Source: Pyrenophora tritici-repentis | Lineage: Eukaryota > Ascomycota > Dothideomycetes > Pleosporales > Pleosporaceae | Reading direction: 5' to 3' | Assembly: GCF_003171515.1 (NCBI RefSeq) | Contig: NC_089390.1 | Span: 496,001 to 560,000 of the forward strand | Length of the DNA stretch: 64,000 nt | Shown here: in pieces, positions 1 to 10,931 of the stretch | Numbering within the stretch: the first letter of the stretch is position 1 | Layout: the number at the start of each line of letters is the position of its first letter | Notes under the pieces: generated by a model | Told to the model about the DNA's origin: nothing | The model's database searches: none | What the model saw: only the letters and a program-made list of their open reading frames with translations | Translations under genes and position numbers: made by a program

Positions 1-94
1 GACGAAAAGAGCAGGAAGGGCCAAAAGAGGGGAAAAGAGAGGGGAGGCGGTCAACAAAAAAAATCAGGGAGAAAGGGCAAGCTCTCAACCGTTG

Positions 95-117
95 TCGCGC
101 GCGTGTGTGTGTGTGTG
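95..117. repeat. CG/GT dinucleotide microsatellite
   Basis: A short run of CG steps passing into about seven GT steps lies roughly 175 bp upstream of the first gene. It is a simple repeat in the probable promoter or 5' leader. No function is implied. Confidence 0.7.
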
Positions 118-290
118 GCGGTGTCAGCGCGTTCATGTTCATCTTTTGGATTTACGACTGGAATTGAAACGAGGTTGTGATGGTTTGGTTTACTAACTTT
201 GTAGCTTAGAGAACTCGATAACAACACCAGCACCGATATACCCACAGACTCTACAAAAGTAGAAGAGAAGAGAGTCAGAAACTAGACATC

Positions 291-735
291 ATGGCCGCAA
301 CTACACGTGCACGAACTGGTCCGTCCCTCCCCATCCAACCCACCAACCCATCCAGCTAACACCCGCTCTACAGGAAACTCCAAACCCCGCCTCCTCACCA
401 CCATCCAAAACACCCTCACCCCCACCAAAAACACCACAAAAGCAAATACATCCAAACCGCGCTCCTCCAATAAAGTCGTCTCTGGCCGCGTAGGAAAAGC
501 CTCTCCTTCTACCACCACCACTAAGAAAACAACCACTGCAAAGAAGACCCCCGCTGCCAAAGCAGCAAACGTCAAAATGGTAAAGAAACCACGCACCAAG
601 ACGGAGAAGGTTGTGGATGCTGTTACCGGTACGGCGGAGAAGGTGGTGGGGGATTTGGAGGGGAAGAGTGGGAAGAAGGCTGCGGGAACGAGGAAGGTTA
701 GGGGGACTGATAGGATGGCTGCGAGAAGGGTTTAG
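291..735 (+). CDS. Small basic Lys/Ala/Thr-rich protein (histone H1-like)
   Basis: Two exons, 291..318 and 374..735, joined across a 55-nt intron with a CTAAC branch site and CTACAG acceptor, give 129 residues beginning MAATTRARTG. The start was chosen because the spliced ATG joins a clean frame and has an A at -3 (CATCATGG). The product is very basic: Ser/Thr/Pro-rich at first, then KKTT and AKK runs resembling a linker-histone tail, then a short segment with EKVVDAVTGTAEKVVGDLEG and GTRKVRGTD near the C-terminus. That C-terminal pattern is familiar from uncharacterised fungal nuclear proteins, but there is no winged-helix domain, so this is not a canonical H1. A DNA-binding or nuclear role is inferred from composition only. 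The donor (GTCCGT) is non-standard. Confidence 0.65.
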
Positions 736-1053
736 GGGTTGTGTGGGATGGGATGGGGATAGAGACAGGAAGGGGAGAAGGGAGGCGTTTTTGTGATTTT
801 CATTAGTAAAGATACCCGATACCTACAGTTGAATGTATATCTTTTGGATTTATTGACACGGATATTATGAATATGAGAGTAAGACGAGAACAGTGGCTTT
901 CTTTCATCAGAAGTGATTTCTGCATAAAATATGTAGATTGCGTGACTGAATTCGTTACTGCATGATTACTAAAAACCTGCTTTATACACGATACCAAACT
1001 TATACCCGATTTTACCTGCCTAACAAAACGCTCAAACACACATACCCATCTGC

Positions 1054-2673
1054 CTACCGAAACGCAACCCTGACCTCATTCGCCGGCTGCAATACAATAT
1101 CAGCATGTAGACCCGGCTCCACGTCACCCATCCGATTCTCCACTGTCTCGAACCGCTGGAACAAGCGCACAAGTGTGTATCCCATCTCGGTAAGCGCAAA
1201 TTGCTGGCCAATACAAATTCTGGGACCACCGTTGAACGGGACATAAGTCCAGCTCTTCGGGGTCCAGGAGTTCCATCGGTCGGGGGCAAAGTCCGCAGCG
1301 GGAGGGAATTCAGCGGAGGGAGTAGGATAAATGTCGGTGCGGCGCTGCATGATGAGAGTGGAGTAGCTGATTGGAGTGCCAGCGAGGATACCAATGGGTT
1401 GTTGGCCGTCGGGGCCACCGCCGGTCGGAAGCGTGGTGTCTTTGAGGGCGACGCGGACGTTGTAGGGGACGACGGGGTAGAGGCGGAGGGTTTCGTTTAG
1501 GATGTGTTGGAGGTATTTCATGCTCTTCAAGTCGTCGTATGTAGGCTTGCGGTCCAGGCCGACGGTGTCCATGATTTCTTGTCTCAGCTTGGCGGTTATA
1601 GCTGGGTCCTTGGAGAGGTGGTAGATGACCCACGTTAGGGTACACGCAGTGGTGTCGCGGCCGGCTAGAAGGACGTTGACGAGTTGGTCACGGAGCATGT
1701 GTCGATCGCGGGTGTAGCCGGCGAGGGCGTGGAGGAAGGTGTAGCCCTGGTCGTGGCTGGTTTTCTTCTCGAGTTCTTCGGGGGAGAGGGAGAGGGCAGT
1801 GTCGATGAAGGGGATTACGAAGTCGTTGATGATCTGGACGGACTCGTAGAAACCCATCCTGCGACGGGGAACAGCCCAATTTAGTGGACTATGGATGGTC
1901 AGCGGTAGTTTTCAACAAAGGCGTGAGGATACATACCCAACTCGAGCGACGAGACTCTGTACACGCTGGGCGTTGTAGAAGGCGTCAGCAAACACCGTCT
2001 TGGGAACTTCCAGACTGCCCACGCTTTGTCCAAGCAAGAAATGTGTAGCAGCGTCCAATGTAAACCTAAACATCAAATCGAGGGTGTTAATTTCCTGACT
2101 CTGTTCGATCTTGGAGATGAGGATTTGGCTATGCTGTTCGAAGATGTCAATGTCGCTAAGGCGGTCTTTGACAAATTGCGGTCGAATGAGCTGGCGCGAA
2201 TTGTGCCATAGTTGGCCGTCGGTGGTGAAGATGCCTGTCCATAGACTGTTAGAATGGTGCCCAACTTCATGCTGTGATAGCTACATACCGTTACCGAGAA
2301 AGTCATGCCAATCCAACCTGAATTGTTCTCCCTTGCCAAAGTCCTTGAATTGTGTTGCCAGAATAGCCTTGATATTCTCCGGGTCCGCAGTCATGAGGAC
2401 TCGCTCTCCTATGCCAACTTCGACTGTGTATCGGCCGGGTCCGCACCACTTGTCAAATACAGCTGTCCACATTTCGTATATTTTGTTGTCCATGGCATTC
2501 ACGACGGCGTGGTAGGCGAAATCCAGGCCATATGGAACATAGGACGTCCGAATGGGCGCGCGAGCGCCAAGTTTGCGGATTCGCGCATTGAGGTAGACAT
2601 CCCGTGCTACCCTGTAGCTAACGAAAAGGACGGCGAGGGCACCCAAGAGGTACGGTACAGAAATTGCGATCAT
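1054..2673 (-). CDS. Cytochrome P450, CYP52-like monooxygenase
   Basis: Three exons on the minus strand (2673..2289, 2234..1937, 1888..1054) splice in phase to 505 residues, the usual length for a microsomal P450. Both introns (54 and 48 nt) have GTATGT donors. The N-terminus is a hydrophobic anchor (IAISVPYLLGALAVLFVSY), so the enzyme should sit in the ER membrane. Visible motifs are the I-helix oxygen-binding AGRDTTACTL, the K-helix ETLR (ExxR), PDRW, and the haem loop FNGGPRICIG with the cysteine ligand. The order and wording of these motifs, together with LDWHDFLGNGIF, resemble the CYP52/CYP539 group that hydroxylates alkanes and fatty acids. The substrate here is inference. The gene stands alone, with no cluster partners visible. 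Upstream of the start, on the gene strand, there is a TTATATA stretch about 55 bp away. Confidence 0.9.
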
Positions 2674-2993
2674 GGCAGGCGAGATAGGCAGTTTCTCAGT
2701 GAGGTATGAAAGAGGTTAGCGATCGATATATAAGGCAGCGGCCATCCGCGTGACGTCAAAGAGTAAGTGGTGCCGTCGCACGAAATCTCGGGATTGACAA
2801 GGAAGCCGAGTTTTGACTGTCGCTTCACATTCAAGAACACCAGGTCGTGTGCCGCGGGGCCAACCTTTATGGGTAGCCTATGCTTTTTCATCTCCTCTTC
2901 CAGGCGCCCTAAGGCATTTGGCTTGCGCCTCGGCATGGACGTTTACAGTATACGGCGGCGCGGAAAACCTATGCCCAACGTATAGGAAAGCGT

Positions 2994-3563
2994 CTAGAGA
3001 TGGGCTAGACAGGTCTGAGGTAGCTTTTGAATTGAAAGCGGGGAAAGACGATCCAGCTCCATGTCAAGCATGGGAGCAGGGAGGACTGGACTGAGTTTAT
3101 CAAATCTCGCTTTCGCTTCGGAAGCCTTGGGTTTCCGAGTGCCGGGTGGGGATGCACAATCTTTCCCCTTTCTGAGAAAGACCGAAGTCATACCAGAGGA
3201 ATGTTCGAAAAAGTTGGCACCCGTCACAAGAGGAGGAGATGCGTAACATGTCGTCTCATGGGTGATTAGCCGGTCCGGTGGATCCTCAGGGTGTTGAAAC
3301 AGTATTTCGTCGACATTGTCAGCGCTAACATCGGAACTCAATGCGTAGTATTGAAGTAAGCGCGGGAGGGGTTGATATGCGTCGATGCGGATGAGCAGGC
3401 GTTGCTCGACATTTATATGATGGCGAGGGCGAGGCTGACGCTGACGCTGACGCTGGTGTGTCCTGTGGCCGGCTGAAGATGCATATCTGCCCCACCAACT
3501 CACGCGACTGGGAACGTCTTCCAAGGTTGAGCTAAGCTGCGCGATGCCACCTCGTATACGCAC
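2994..3563 (-). CDS. Hypothetical protein, possibly mitochondrial
   Basis: A 189-codon open frame, not recognised. It begins with an Arg/Ser-rich, acid-poor stretch (MRIRGGIAQLSS...) that could be a mitochondrial presequence. A QRQRQRQ run encoded by a short GC-rich repeat follows, and then a more globular part (INVEQRLLIRIDAYQPLPRL). It lies head-to-tail upstream of the P450, about 320 bp away, and divergent from the hexosaminidase. It may be a real lineage-specific gene or a chance open frame in GC-rich DNA. No domain, intron or homologue supports it. Confidence 0.3.
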   Translation of the reverse strand: MRIRGGIAQLSSTLEDVPSRVSWWGRYASSAGHRTHQRQRQRQPRPRHHINVEQRLLIRIDAYQPLPRLLQYYALSSDVSADNVDEILFQHPEDPPDRLITHETTCYASPPLVTGANFFEHSSGMTSVFLRKGKDCASPPGTRKPKASEAKARFDKLSPVLPAPMLDMELDRLSPLSIQKLPQTCLAHL

Positions 3564-3805
3564 CTGGACGGTCGTTCGTCCACACCCAACAGGGTGTTAA
3601 AGGCACCGTGGTATCACTGCCGGTAAGATTGCACGAGCCTGAACGTGCGGGGATCGCCAAAGTCGGACCTATATCGCTTGAAGTATACTTCTTTTTCAAA
3701 GTTAGCTGAGCGCCCTGTCCCGTGTGTTACTACTTCAAGACGCGCATCTCTCCTTTTCGTGGTTGTTGCTCTCGTTCGTTCAATTCACGTCATACTGTTT
3801 GCATA

Positions 3806-5722
3806 ATGAGGTCTCTTTTACCCCTATGTCTCTTGACGTCTTTCGCGGCCGCTTTATGGCCGAAGCCCGTCTCATATGAGAACGGCAAGACTGTTCTTTT
3901 TATCGCAGAGGACGTGCCCTTTAACTGGTACCAAACGGGGACAGATGTACGCTTCATAACAGATCAAGTCCCTTTTTTATTCGTATCAGACTCTAACCCT
4001 AGCCCCGATTTACAGAACAAAACAGTATCGTTGAAGAAGACCATCACCAAGCCAGACTCAAGTGATGGAGCAGGAGATGGAGGTGTATCAGGAGACGATA
4101 TTGTCAACTTCGCTATCAGCTCTACCTGGCAAACTCTTTTCAAGCGCAACCTTTACCCATGGAAGTTCCACCCGCGTAATTGGTCTGAGCCCAAACCAGA
4201 CGGTGCAGGCTCCGTAACTCGCATTGACGTCAGGGTGCTCTCCGCCAATCCTGACAGCATTGGAAAGCCGCTCGCGGGAGAAGTTGACGAGTCCTACAGC
4301 CTCACGCTGACAGAAGATGGAGTGGCAACCATCAGCGCAAACAGCAGTGTCGGCGCTGCCCATGGCCTTACTACCTTGACGCAACTCTTCTTTGCCCACT
4401 CTGATAAGCAACATGTGTACACGAATCTCGCCCCGGTCAAGATTACAGACAGCCCCAAATTTCAACACCGCGGTATCAACCTCGATACATCTCGCGCTGC
4501 CTTTTCCGTAGACGATGTCAAACGCCAAATTGACGCATGTGCATACAACAAGATGAATCGATTCCATCTACACGTCACAGACAGCCAGTCATGGCCATTA
4601 GAAGTACCCTCGATACCGGAGCTATCAGCCAAAGGAGCCTACCGCCCCGACCTAGTCTTCACAGCCAGCGACTTCCAAACCATGCAACGCTACGCCGCCA
4701 TCCAAGGCGTAGAAATGATCACGGAAATCGACATGCCAGGCCACACGGCCAGCATCGCCTACAGCTTCCCTGAACTAATTACCGCTTTCAACATCCAGCC
4801 AAACTGGGACACTTACGCAGCCGAACCTCCCACTGGTACCTTGAAGCTAAACTCACCCAAGGTGTCAGAATTTTTGAACAAGCTGCTCGACGACGTGCTA
4901 CCCCGTGTATCTCCTTACTCGGCTTACTTCCACACCGGCGGCGATGAAGTCAATAAGAACGCGTATACATTGGACGAGACGGTCAAGAGCAATGACACGG
5001 CCATCCTACAGCCCCTGATGCAAAAGTTCGTAGACCGCAACCATGACCAAGTCCGCAAGCTAGGTCTTACTCCAGTAGTCTGGGAGGAAATGCTGCTTGA
5101 CTGGAACGTTACACTCGGCAAAGACGTCATCGTTCAGTCTTGGCAGAGCGACGCTGCAGTCGCCCAAATCACAGCAAAGGGTCATAAAGTGCTTGTTGGA
5201 AACTACAACTATTGGGTAAGGACGCCACAATTTCCCATAGGTAAAAACATTTCTTGCTGACACGAAAACCAGTACCTAGACTGCGGCAAAGGCCAATGGC
5301 TAAACTTCGACCCCTCCGTCGCCGCCTCATCCTACCCCTACCAAGACTACTGCGCCCCCTTCCACAACTGGCGCTTAATCTACTCCTACGACCCCCTCGC
5401 CGGCGTTGCCCCGGAGAACCAGCACCTCGTTCTCGGAGGCGAGGCTCACATGTGGTCCGAACAGACTGACCCCGTAAACGTCGATCGCATGATCTGGCCG
5501 CGTGCTGCGGCGGCCGCGGAGATTCTGTGGTCGGGTGCGAAAGATGAGCAGGGCAGGAATAGAAGCCAGATTGATGCGGCGCCTAGGCTGAGTGAGATGA
5601 GGGAGAGGTTGGTGTTGAGGGGAGTGGGGGCTGAGCCGATTCAGATGCCATATTGTACTATGGAGGGGACCGTTTGTCAGTTAGGGTTTGCTGGGGGTGC
5701 GGGTGGGAGTGGGAGTGGGTAG
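3806..5722 (+). CDS. Secreted beta-N-acetylhexosaminidase (GH20)
   Basis: Exons 3806..5215 and 5273..5722 join across a GTAAGG...CCAG intron (57 nt), giving W|YLDCGKGQW and 619 residues. The internal ATG at 3806 is preferred over one 28 codons upstream because it starts a clean signal peptide (MRSLLPLCLLTSFAAA). It cleaves terminal GlcNAc/GalNAc from chitin oligomers and glycans outside the cell or in the vacuole. Family features are the N-terminal GH20b-like domain (INLDTSRAAF leading into the barrel), the HLHVTDSQSWPLE strand, the catalytic Asp-Glu pair in HTGGDEVN (about residues 380-381), and the C-terminal GGEAHMWSEQ and RAAAAAEILWS. The protein ends in a Gly/Ser tail. An in-frame TAG at 5720 is followed by 27 more sense codons encoding a hydrophobic tail, reported as a finding. 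Confidence 0.93.
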
Positions 5723-5806
5723 GATGAGGCGGGTTCGGGACGGGTGAGAGGTGCGGTTGTTGGGATGGTTGTCGGTGTCGTTTTGGTGTTGGTCATGAGT
5801 TGGTAA
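5723..5806 (+). other. Readthrough-frame hydrophobic tail after the hexosaminidase stop
   Basis: Directly after the TAG, and in the same frame, 27 sense codons continue the Gly/Ser linker (DEAGSG), then a basic RVRG, then a strongly hydrophobic stretch (AVVGMVVGVVLVLVMSW) ending at TAA 5804-5806. The architecture is that of a GPI-attachment signal or a tail anchor. It is either a lost part of the protein, a readthrough extension, or chance. Confidence 0.5.
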
Positions 5807-5988
5807 AAGGTCCTGAATTCGCCGCGGATGAAGTTTCTATGCATGGTTCAAAGATATCAAAGGTATATGTACACATATAAATTGCGGGATCTGGAAATCT
5901 CGAATTCCAATATTAATTACATGATTCATCATATTGCAACATTTGATCTACCAAAATTCTCTCATGTCACTATATATGGTATCGATCA

Positions 5989-7558
5989 TCAAAACTCCAT
6001 AGCATCCCCAGTTTCCTCCCTCTCCCTCTTCCCCACCCCCTTCTCCTCCTCGATCAAACCCGCGACAAACTTTCTAAAAAAATCCACATACGGTTTCAAA
6101 CTCGTCTTATCCCAATCTTGCACCTTCTTCCCGTCGTCGCCTCCTTTCCACTCGTCAATCTCGCCCAACAACTGCGTAATCGTCGGCACACTCAGGGGAT
6201 CGAAATCCTCCACCGTCCGTGTATCAATCGGCACACAGACGCGGCCTGTACCAGGGTGAATGACAAACGGCGATTTGAGCAAATGGTTTAGTTTCTTGGA
6301 GACTTCAGCGTCGAGACGGGGGTATGTGTATTCGAGGATGATGTCTTGTTTAGCTTCGAGGAGGTCCTTTGGTGATTTTGATAAATGGCCGGATTTGGCG
6401 AGGGCGTCGATGTCGGACCATTTGGATGCGCTGGGGCGGTTGGGGGCAGAGTCCCATTTCTTCTGTAGTGCGGCTCTGAGGGAGGTATCGGGGATGAGAG
6501 TGAGGAGGTGTGCGGCTTTTTCTTCAGAGGCCCAGGGGTCCTGGTCTGCGAGTATGGAGGTTTGGAAGTGTTCTTTTAGGATAGCGAGGCTGCGTTCGAG
6601 ATGGGGGTGGAGGGGTCGTCGAGCCATTACTTTTTTGCCGCCTTGGTCGCCGCCTTTGAGGAGCTCGAGGTAGCCGGCTATGGCGCGGCGTTTTTGGTCG
6701 TCCATCTCGCGTGCGCGCTTGTCGCAGACCCAGGCGTGGGCACCGCGACGACCCGAGTATACCCAGAGGATGTGCTTGAAGCCAAAGTCTTCGCGGAGGG
6801 CGACGTCGATTGTTTTGATGGCCATGGTGATGAAACCCCAGCACTTGAGACAGATACTCGCACCTGTACAGCATGTCCTGATGTCGTCGTAATCCGTCAT
6901 ATCGATATCAAATACCAGTTCCTTCATGAGTGGGCGGAAGGCGCTGGCTTTCCGTAGCGTCTTCCTATCCCGTGGGTTTGTGCTGTACATGGGCCCAATT
7001 TCGAAACGCGAGGGCAGCATGTTGATACATTGTTTTCGTAGTAGATCCGCTGTAGGGAATGACTGGTAACGTAGGTATGCGTCGTTGGGTAGTGTGAAAG
7101 CGAATTCGCGGTGTGCAAAGTCGTTGCTGGGCGTTGCGGAGTGGTTCAACCATTGAAAGAGGGGACGGAAGGGAAAGAGGCGTTGGTAGAAGGCTCGCAT
7201 GACATCAGGATCGGAGAAGGAGGATTTAGATGTGACGTTACTAAACAGTTGTCAGTCGGACATGTTGGGATAATGCTGCACATGTGGGGGCGTACATTGG
7301 TACTGAATTTGAGGCATCTTCTTGTGACGTTGCTGCTGGTGCACTTGAATTGAATTCGTCGTCCGAGTCATCATCGAACAGTTCTTCAAGGTTTACTTTG
7401 GCCTTGTCTGCTGCTGGTGCTGGTGCTGGTGCGTCTTCCATTGCAACATCCTGCGTCTCTGCTTCGGCCTTGATGTTGTCGGTTTGTGAGGCTGATTGCG
7501 ACATGTCCTCTGCGGGCGTCGACTCTGGGCTAATTGAGTGTGGCATATTGGTCGTCAT
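5989..7558 (-). CDS. PRI1: DNA primase small (catalytic) subunit
   Basis: Exons 7558..7296 and 7240..5989 (55-nt intron, GTACGC donor, TTTAG acceptor) join in phase to 504 residues. The protein makes the RNA primers extended by DNA polymerase alpha at replication origins and Okazaki fragments, in the nucleus with the large primase subunit. The N-terminal ~90 residues are acidic and Ala/Pro-rich and probably disordered. The PriS core starts at MRAFYQRLFPFRPLFQWL. The catalytic metal-binding motif FDIDMTDYDD is followed by the zinc-binding-like CCTGASICLKCW, then WVYSGRRGAHAWVCD, a hallmark of eukaryotic primase. Near the C-terminus is HPGTGRVCVPID. The gene is divergent from the DUF1917 gene, with two perfect ACGCGT boxes in the 230-bp gap. 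Confidence 0.95.
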
Positions 7559-7609
7559 TAATTTCTCTCTGCGTATACGCTTCGGGATGTTGGTGTGAAA
7601 GAGTCGTCC

Positions 7610-7639
7610 ACGCGTCGCGTAAAGTGGTCGCGGACGCGT
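7610..7639. promoter_or_regulatory. Paired MCB (ACGCGT) elements
   Basis: Perfect ACGCGT hexamers at 7610-7615 and 7634-7639, 52 and 76 bp upstream of the PRI1 ATG. This is the MluI cell-cycle box bound by MBF (Mbp1/Swi6 or Res/Cdc10) in yeasts, and replication genes are its classic targets. The hexamer is palindromic, so the boxes could also act on the divergent gene at 7789. Confidence 0.6.
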
Positions 7640-7788
7640 TGAGAATGCAGGGGTGCCCCGGCCTGGCCTCTACCGTTGCTTCCCCATCTGGATAACCATC
7701 AGCCGTCATATTGCGTCAACTTTCACAAAACAATCCACATTTCACTTAGTACGGCGCATGTGCCTTGTGAATTTCTGCAGTGTGAAGT

Positions 7789-9047
7789 ATGGAGGAAGAG
7801 AATACTGTATGGGGAGAGGGATGCATCTCCGATGACAGCAGTTTCTATGGTGAGTCCAAAGCAGCAAACACTCAGTCGCAAGTTCCAACATTGGCTAACA
7901 CTAGGCAGGTGATGAAGAGGAGCAAAAGCGACAGGTCCGACTCGCTAATAGCTTCAACCCAGAACCCTTCTGGCGTACACATGGCAATGATCTAAACACA
8001 ATTGCACACGCTGCGAGGGCCAAGCTTGCAGTAAAGGAAACCACTGCTGCACCTGATCAAGCCTCTCCAACCACAAACAATGCACAATCAGTGACTGAAA
8101 CGGATAAATTCAACATCTCTGGCATGGACCGCAAAGCAATGGAGCAAGAGCGACTGGCACGACTAGGCGAGAAGCGGAAGCGAGAGCCATCGCCAGGGCC
8201 CCAATTGTTTAACCCGTTAGAGGGACAACCCGGCGCATGGCAACTGGGTGAGCCTGTTGATGACTTTATCAAACGTCTTCCCCCAGTCACTACTCCCATC
8301 TCAAAATGTCCCTGGATCTGGGCCGCAAACCCCCATCGCAATTCCCGCGACAAGTCTCCTTCTCCTCAAGAGGATGACTTTATGACTCGTGGTACGCAAC
8401 TGCTCGCTCAGTCGTTAGAGACTCGGCAAAAGATCAAAGACGATGGCGCTAGAGGACCCCGAGCTGTGGTGAATAAGCAGCTCGCCCAAGAGAGTAAAGC
8501 CTTGCAGGAACGCATCACGGGCTTGGCAAGGGAAACTCGTGTGGTCTCTGGAAAGGTAAGTTCAGTCAACCGTCACTGTTTGTTACAACTGACCCGGTAC
8601 AGTGGATGTTGTTTCTAAAATTAGAAGATGTCACTCGGATATGGAAGCAAATCGTCTCCAGTGTCATCGACAACCGGCTTGGTTGCACCTGCAAAGTAGC
8701 GACGGATGATGGTAGGAATGAACGACTGAGTGAGTATCTGAAAGAATACACAAGCTCGTTGGCTAATCTGAAATTTAGTCTGCGTTTACACCAAGGACTT
8801 TGAAGATGCAGAAGACGTATTGCGTGTGCTCAAAGAGCTCGACTCAATGGGCCTTATCACGGCGGGAAGGTCCATATACTACAAACCAGACGCCTACACT
8901 CACCTGGACATTACAGGAGAAAAAGCCTCCGAATACGGCCTCCGTGCAAGTCTGTACAATTCTCGGTCCCTGTTGGCGGATGGGAAAGATTCCAAGTCAG
9001 CATCGTTGCCCCAGAAGAAACAATCAATGTTGGACAAGTTTTTCTAA
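7789..9047 (+). CDS. DUF1917 / BLES03 (UPF0696) family protein
   Basis: Four exons (7789..7849, 7909..8555, 8603..8729, 8779..9047) all join in phase to 367 residues. The three introns of 47-59 nt have GTGAGT or GTAAGT donors. The central and C-terminal parts carry the family's landmarks: KCPWIW, a WMLFLKLEDVTRIWKQIV helix, the strand VYTKDFEDAEDVLRVL, and LGCTCKVAT. Related proteins (human C11orf68) have an eIF4E-like fold, and their function is not established. The N-terminus is acidic and Ser-rich, and the last residues (KKQSMLDKFF) resemble a PIP-box-like peptide (Q-x-x-L-x-x-F-F), which would fit binding to PCNA; that reading is speculative. It shares its promoter with PRI1. Confidence 0.75.
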
Positions 9048-10771
9048 GAATTATGGTTACTGATCTCCCTGAAGAGTGGTCGTCGCTGGCATGTACGAGT
9101 AGAAACGACAAAGCATTGAAGAACGCGAGCGGTGGTATCACACCGGCCCGTAAGGAGGGTAGATATAGCTGGCTTTCAATCAATTAGCTCGAGCCCTGTA
9201 TCACAACTTATTCCAATCATGCTACAGTCGTATTTGGCTGACCCGAGTGCGCAGTGGATCTACGTCATACCTGATGATGAATTACGGAGCTCTTTCGGGT
9301 GTGACAGTCCGCTCGAGCTGCCTAGACCACGGCAGCTGAAGTCGGCCACGTACCATGCTAGTCAACATGCCTCTCACTTGTCAAGATTAACGTAATTGAA
9401 ACCCCGTTTCTGCTGTCGAAAAGCTCTGCAAAGAATTTGTCATTGCATACGAGAGGTTGAGAGCGCATCGAGCCAATGTATAGCCATTACGTCGCATCGT
9501 GTCTGCAGTCTGCCGGCCACCAGAGCAAGTTGAGAACAGCCGTTGTGGTTTGACCTCTCGGACGCTCGCACGCTACTGATGATTCCAGAAATCGTGAGAC
9601 GTAGAGTTTTCGTTACTCGATAGCTACCTCTGAAGACAGGGCTTCGAACGCCGTAGTTCGCCGCTTACGCGCAATGACTTCTACCGATCATCGCACCATG
9701 TCAGGATATCGGAGACCCCCGAAAATACGTTGTTACCATCTCTTGAGGGCTGTATCTCTTTGCGCTTTGAATTCATGATGATAGGAACTAAAGACAGCTG
9801 TATTCATGAAACGGCGAGAAAGGATCAGTAAGACAAGACAACCCGGATGTGCTCAATCTGGTCAACCGTATGGCTACCGGCCAGCCCCGAAAATAGCCAG
9901 TGCGCACGTCAGGCTAGCTCAGCGGTGGACAACGTTCCAGGTTCGGCAGGTTGTATTTCCGTTACTCGATTACAATCGAGTAATCAGTTGAGTGTGTTGA
10001 GAGTTTCGCTGGCCACATCTCCTAGCTTCTCCGGCTTTTTCGGGCTGGACTCCGATGGTTCCCCGACTAACTTCTTTATCCAACACAAGCAGATGAACAA
10101 AGAAAGAGTCGGAACTCATCAATTGCCTTGGAATACAATTTGCAGAGGTACTGCGAGCGTGTATACAGACAACAGCGGGGATGTTGGAGAGTCCCAAGTC
10201 ATGACGCTCGTCTGTTGACCCTGCGCTAGTCCCTGTGGATCTACTCGGGGCGATCTGATGTGCGCCTATCGCATGTTAGCACACCCTTGCATATGCTTAT
10301 CAGTAACACATGCACGTCCCCCAACAACTGCCCAACACCATCTGCATCCGAGGTTTAGACGGTGAGGAAGTTTGCCGCTTTCGACGCCCTGCCCGAAATG
10401 TGGCTGATTGTCACCCCATACTGATTCTCGGAATGCCGAAGAATGTGTTTGTTCGGACCTTGATGCTGACCAAGATTAGATATTGATGAATTTCAGTACA
10501 AGAGAGGGCCTAGAAAGACAAGACTCGTATCTGCACTAAATGTCAGCCAACGAAAAACAAGGTCCAGATGGGGTGGCTTAGGCGGCAGCGATAGCCTCAT
10601 ATCCACCCGTTTTACTCGATAGAATCGAGCAACCGTCTAGTTCAGGGTTCGCCGAAGGTAACTCCACACTGTCCCCTGGTGTGTCACTCTAGCCCTGACC
10701 TAGAATTCTGGGCTACACACAACGGCGTCTACGAGAAGCAAGCAGCTCGGAATAGCTCCATGGCTGCGGGT
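9048..10771. other. Gene-free spacer
   Basis: No open frame here has recognisable motifs or splice structure, and the short open frames lack protein-like composition. The stretch includes the BLES03 3' region and the far upstream region of allantoinase. It contains two related short palindromes built on TTACTCGAT (9962-9983 and about 10612-10632). Confidence 0.5.
9962..9983. repeat. Perfect 10-bp palindrome, TTACTCGATT arms
   Basis: TTACTCGATT, a 2-nt spacer, then its exact reverse complement. A near copy (8 of 9 arm bases, 3-nt spacer) lies at about 10612-10632, and a single half-site at about 9613. It could be a dimeric regulator site or a remnant of a mobile end. Confidence 0.5.
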
Positions 10772-10931
10772 AGATAAGGTGGTCCTGCACCCCGGGTTTT
10801 GGCGTTTTTTGAACATTCAGGAACCTGATCAAACAGCATTTCTTTGTTGGCATTCTTTCCGGTGTGGTACCTTTAAGTTGGCATTTGTGACACCCTTTAA
10901 CACTTTCAACATATCTTATCAACGCTTATCT
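10772..10931. promoter_or_regulatory. GATA-factor sites upstream of allantoinase
   Basis: HGATAR-type sites: AGATAAG at 10772, and on the opposite strand TGATAAG at 10915 and AGATAAG at 10925. A further TGATAAG lies at 10296. The close pair is about 210 bp upstream of the start codon. In ascomycetes AreA/NIT2 binds paired GATA sites to activate purine and other nitrogen-scavenging genes, so nitrogen-catabolite control is a fair inference. Confidence 0.5.

Noticed and set aside
2670..2936. 88-codon minus-strand frame overlapping the P450 start
   Set aside because: It shares its last bases with the P450 ATG in another frame and covers the likely promoter; no protein features.
9900..9960. Possible tRNA with A-box TAGCTCAGCGG and a GGTTCGGCA motif
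   Set aside because: The two boxes are only about 20 nt apart, leaving no room for an anticodon arm.
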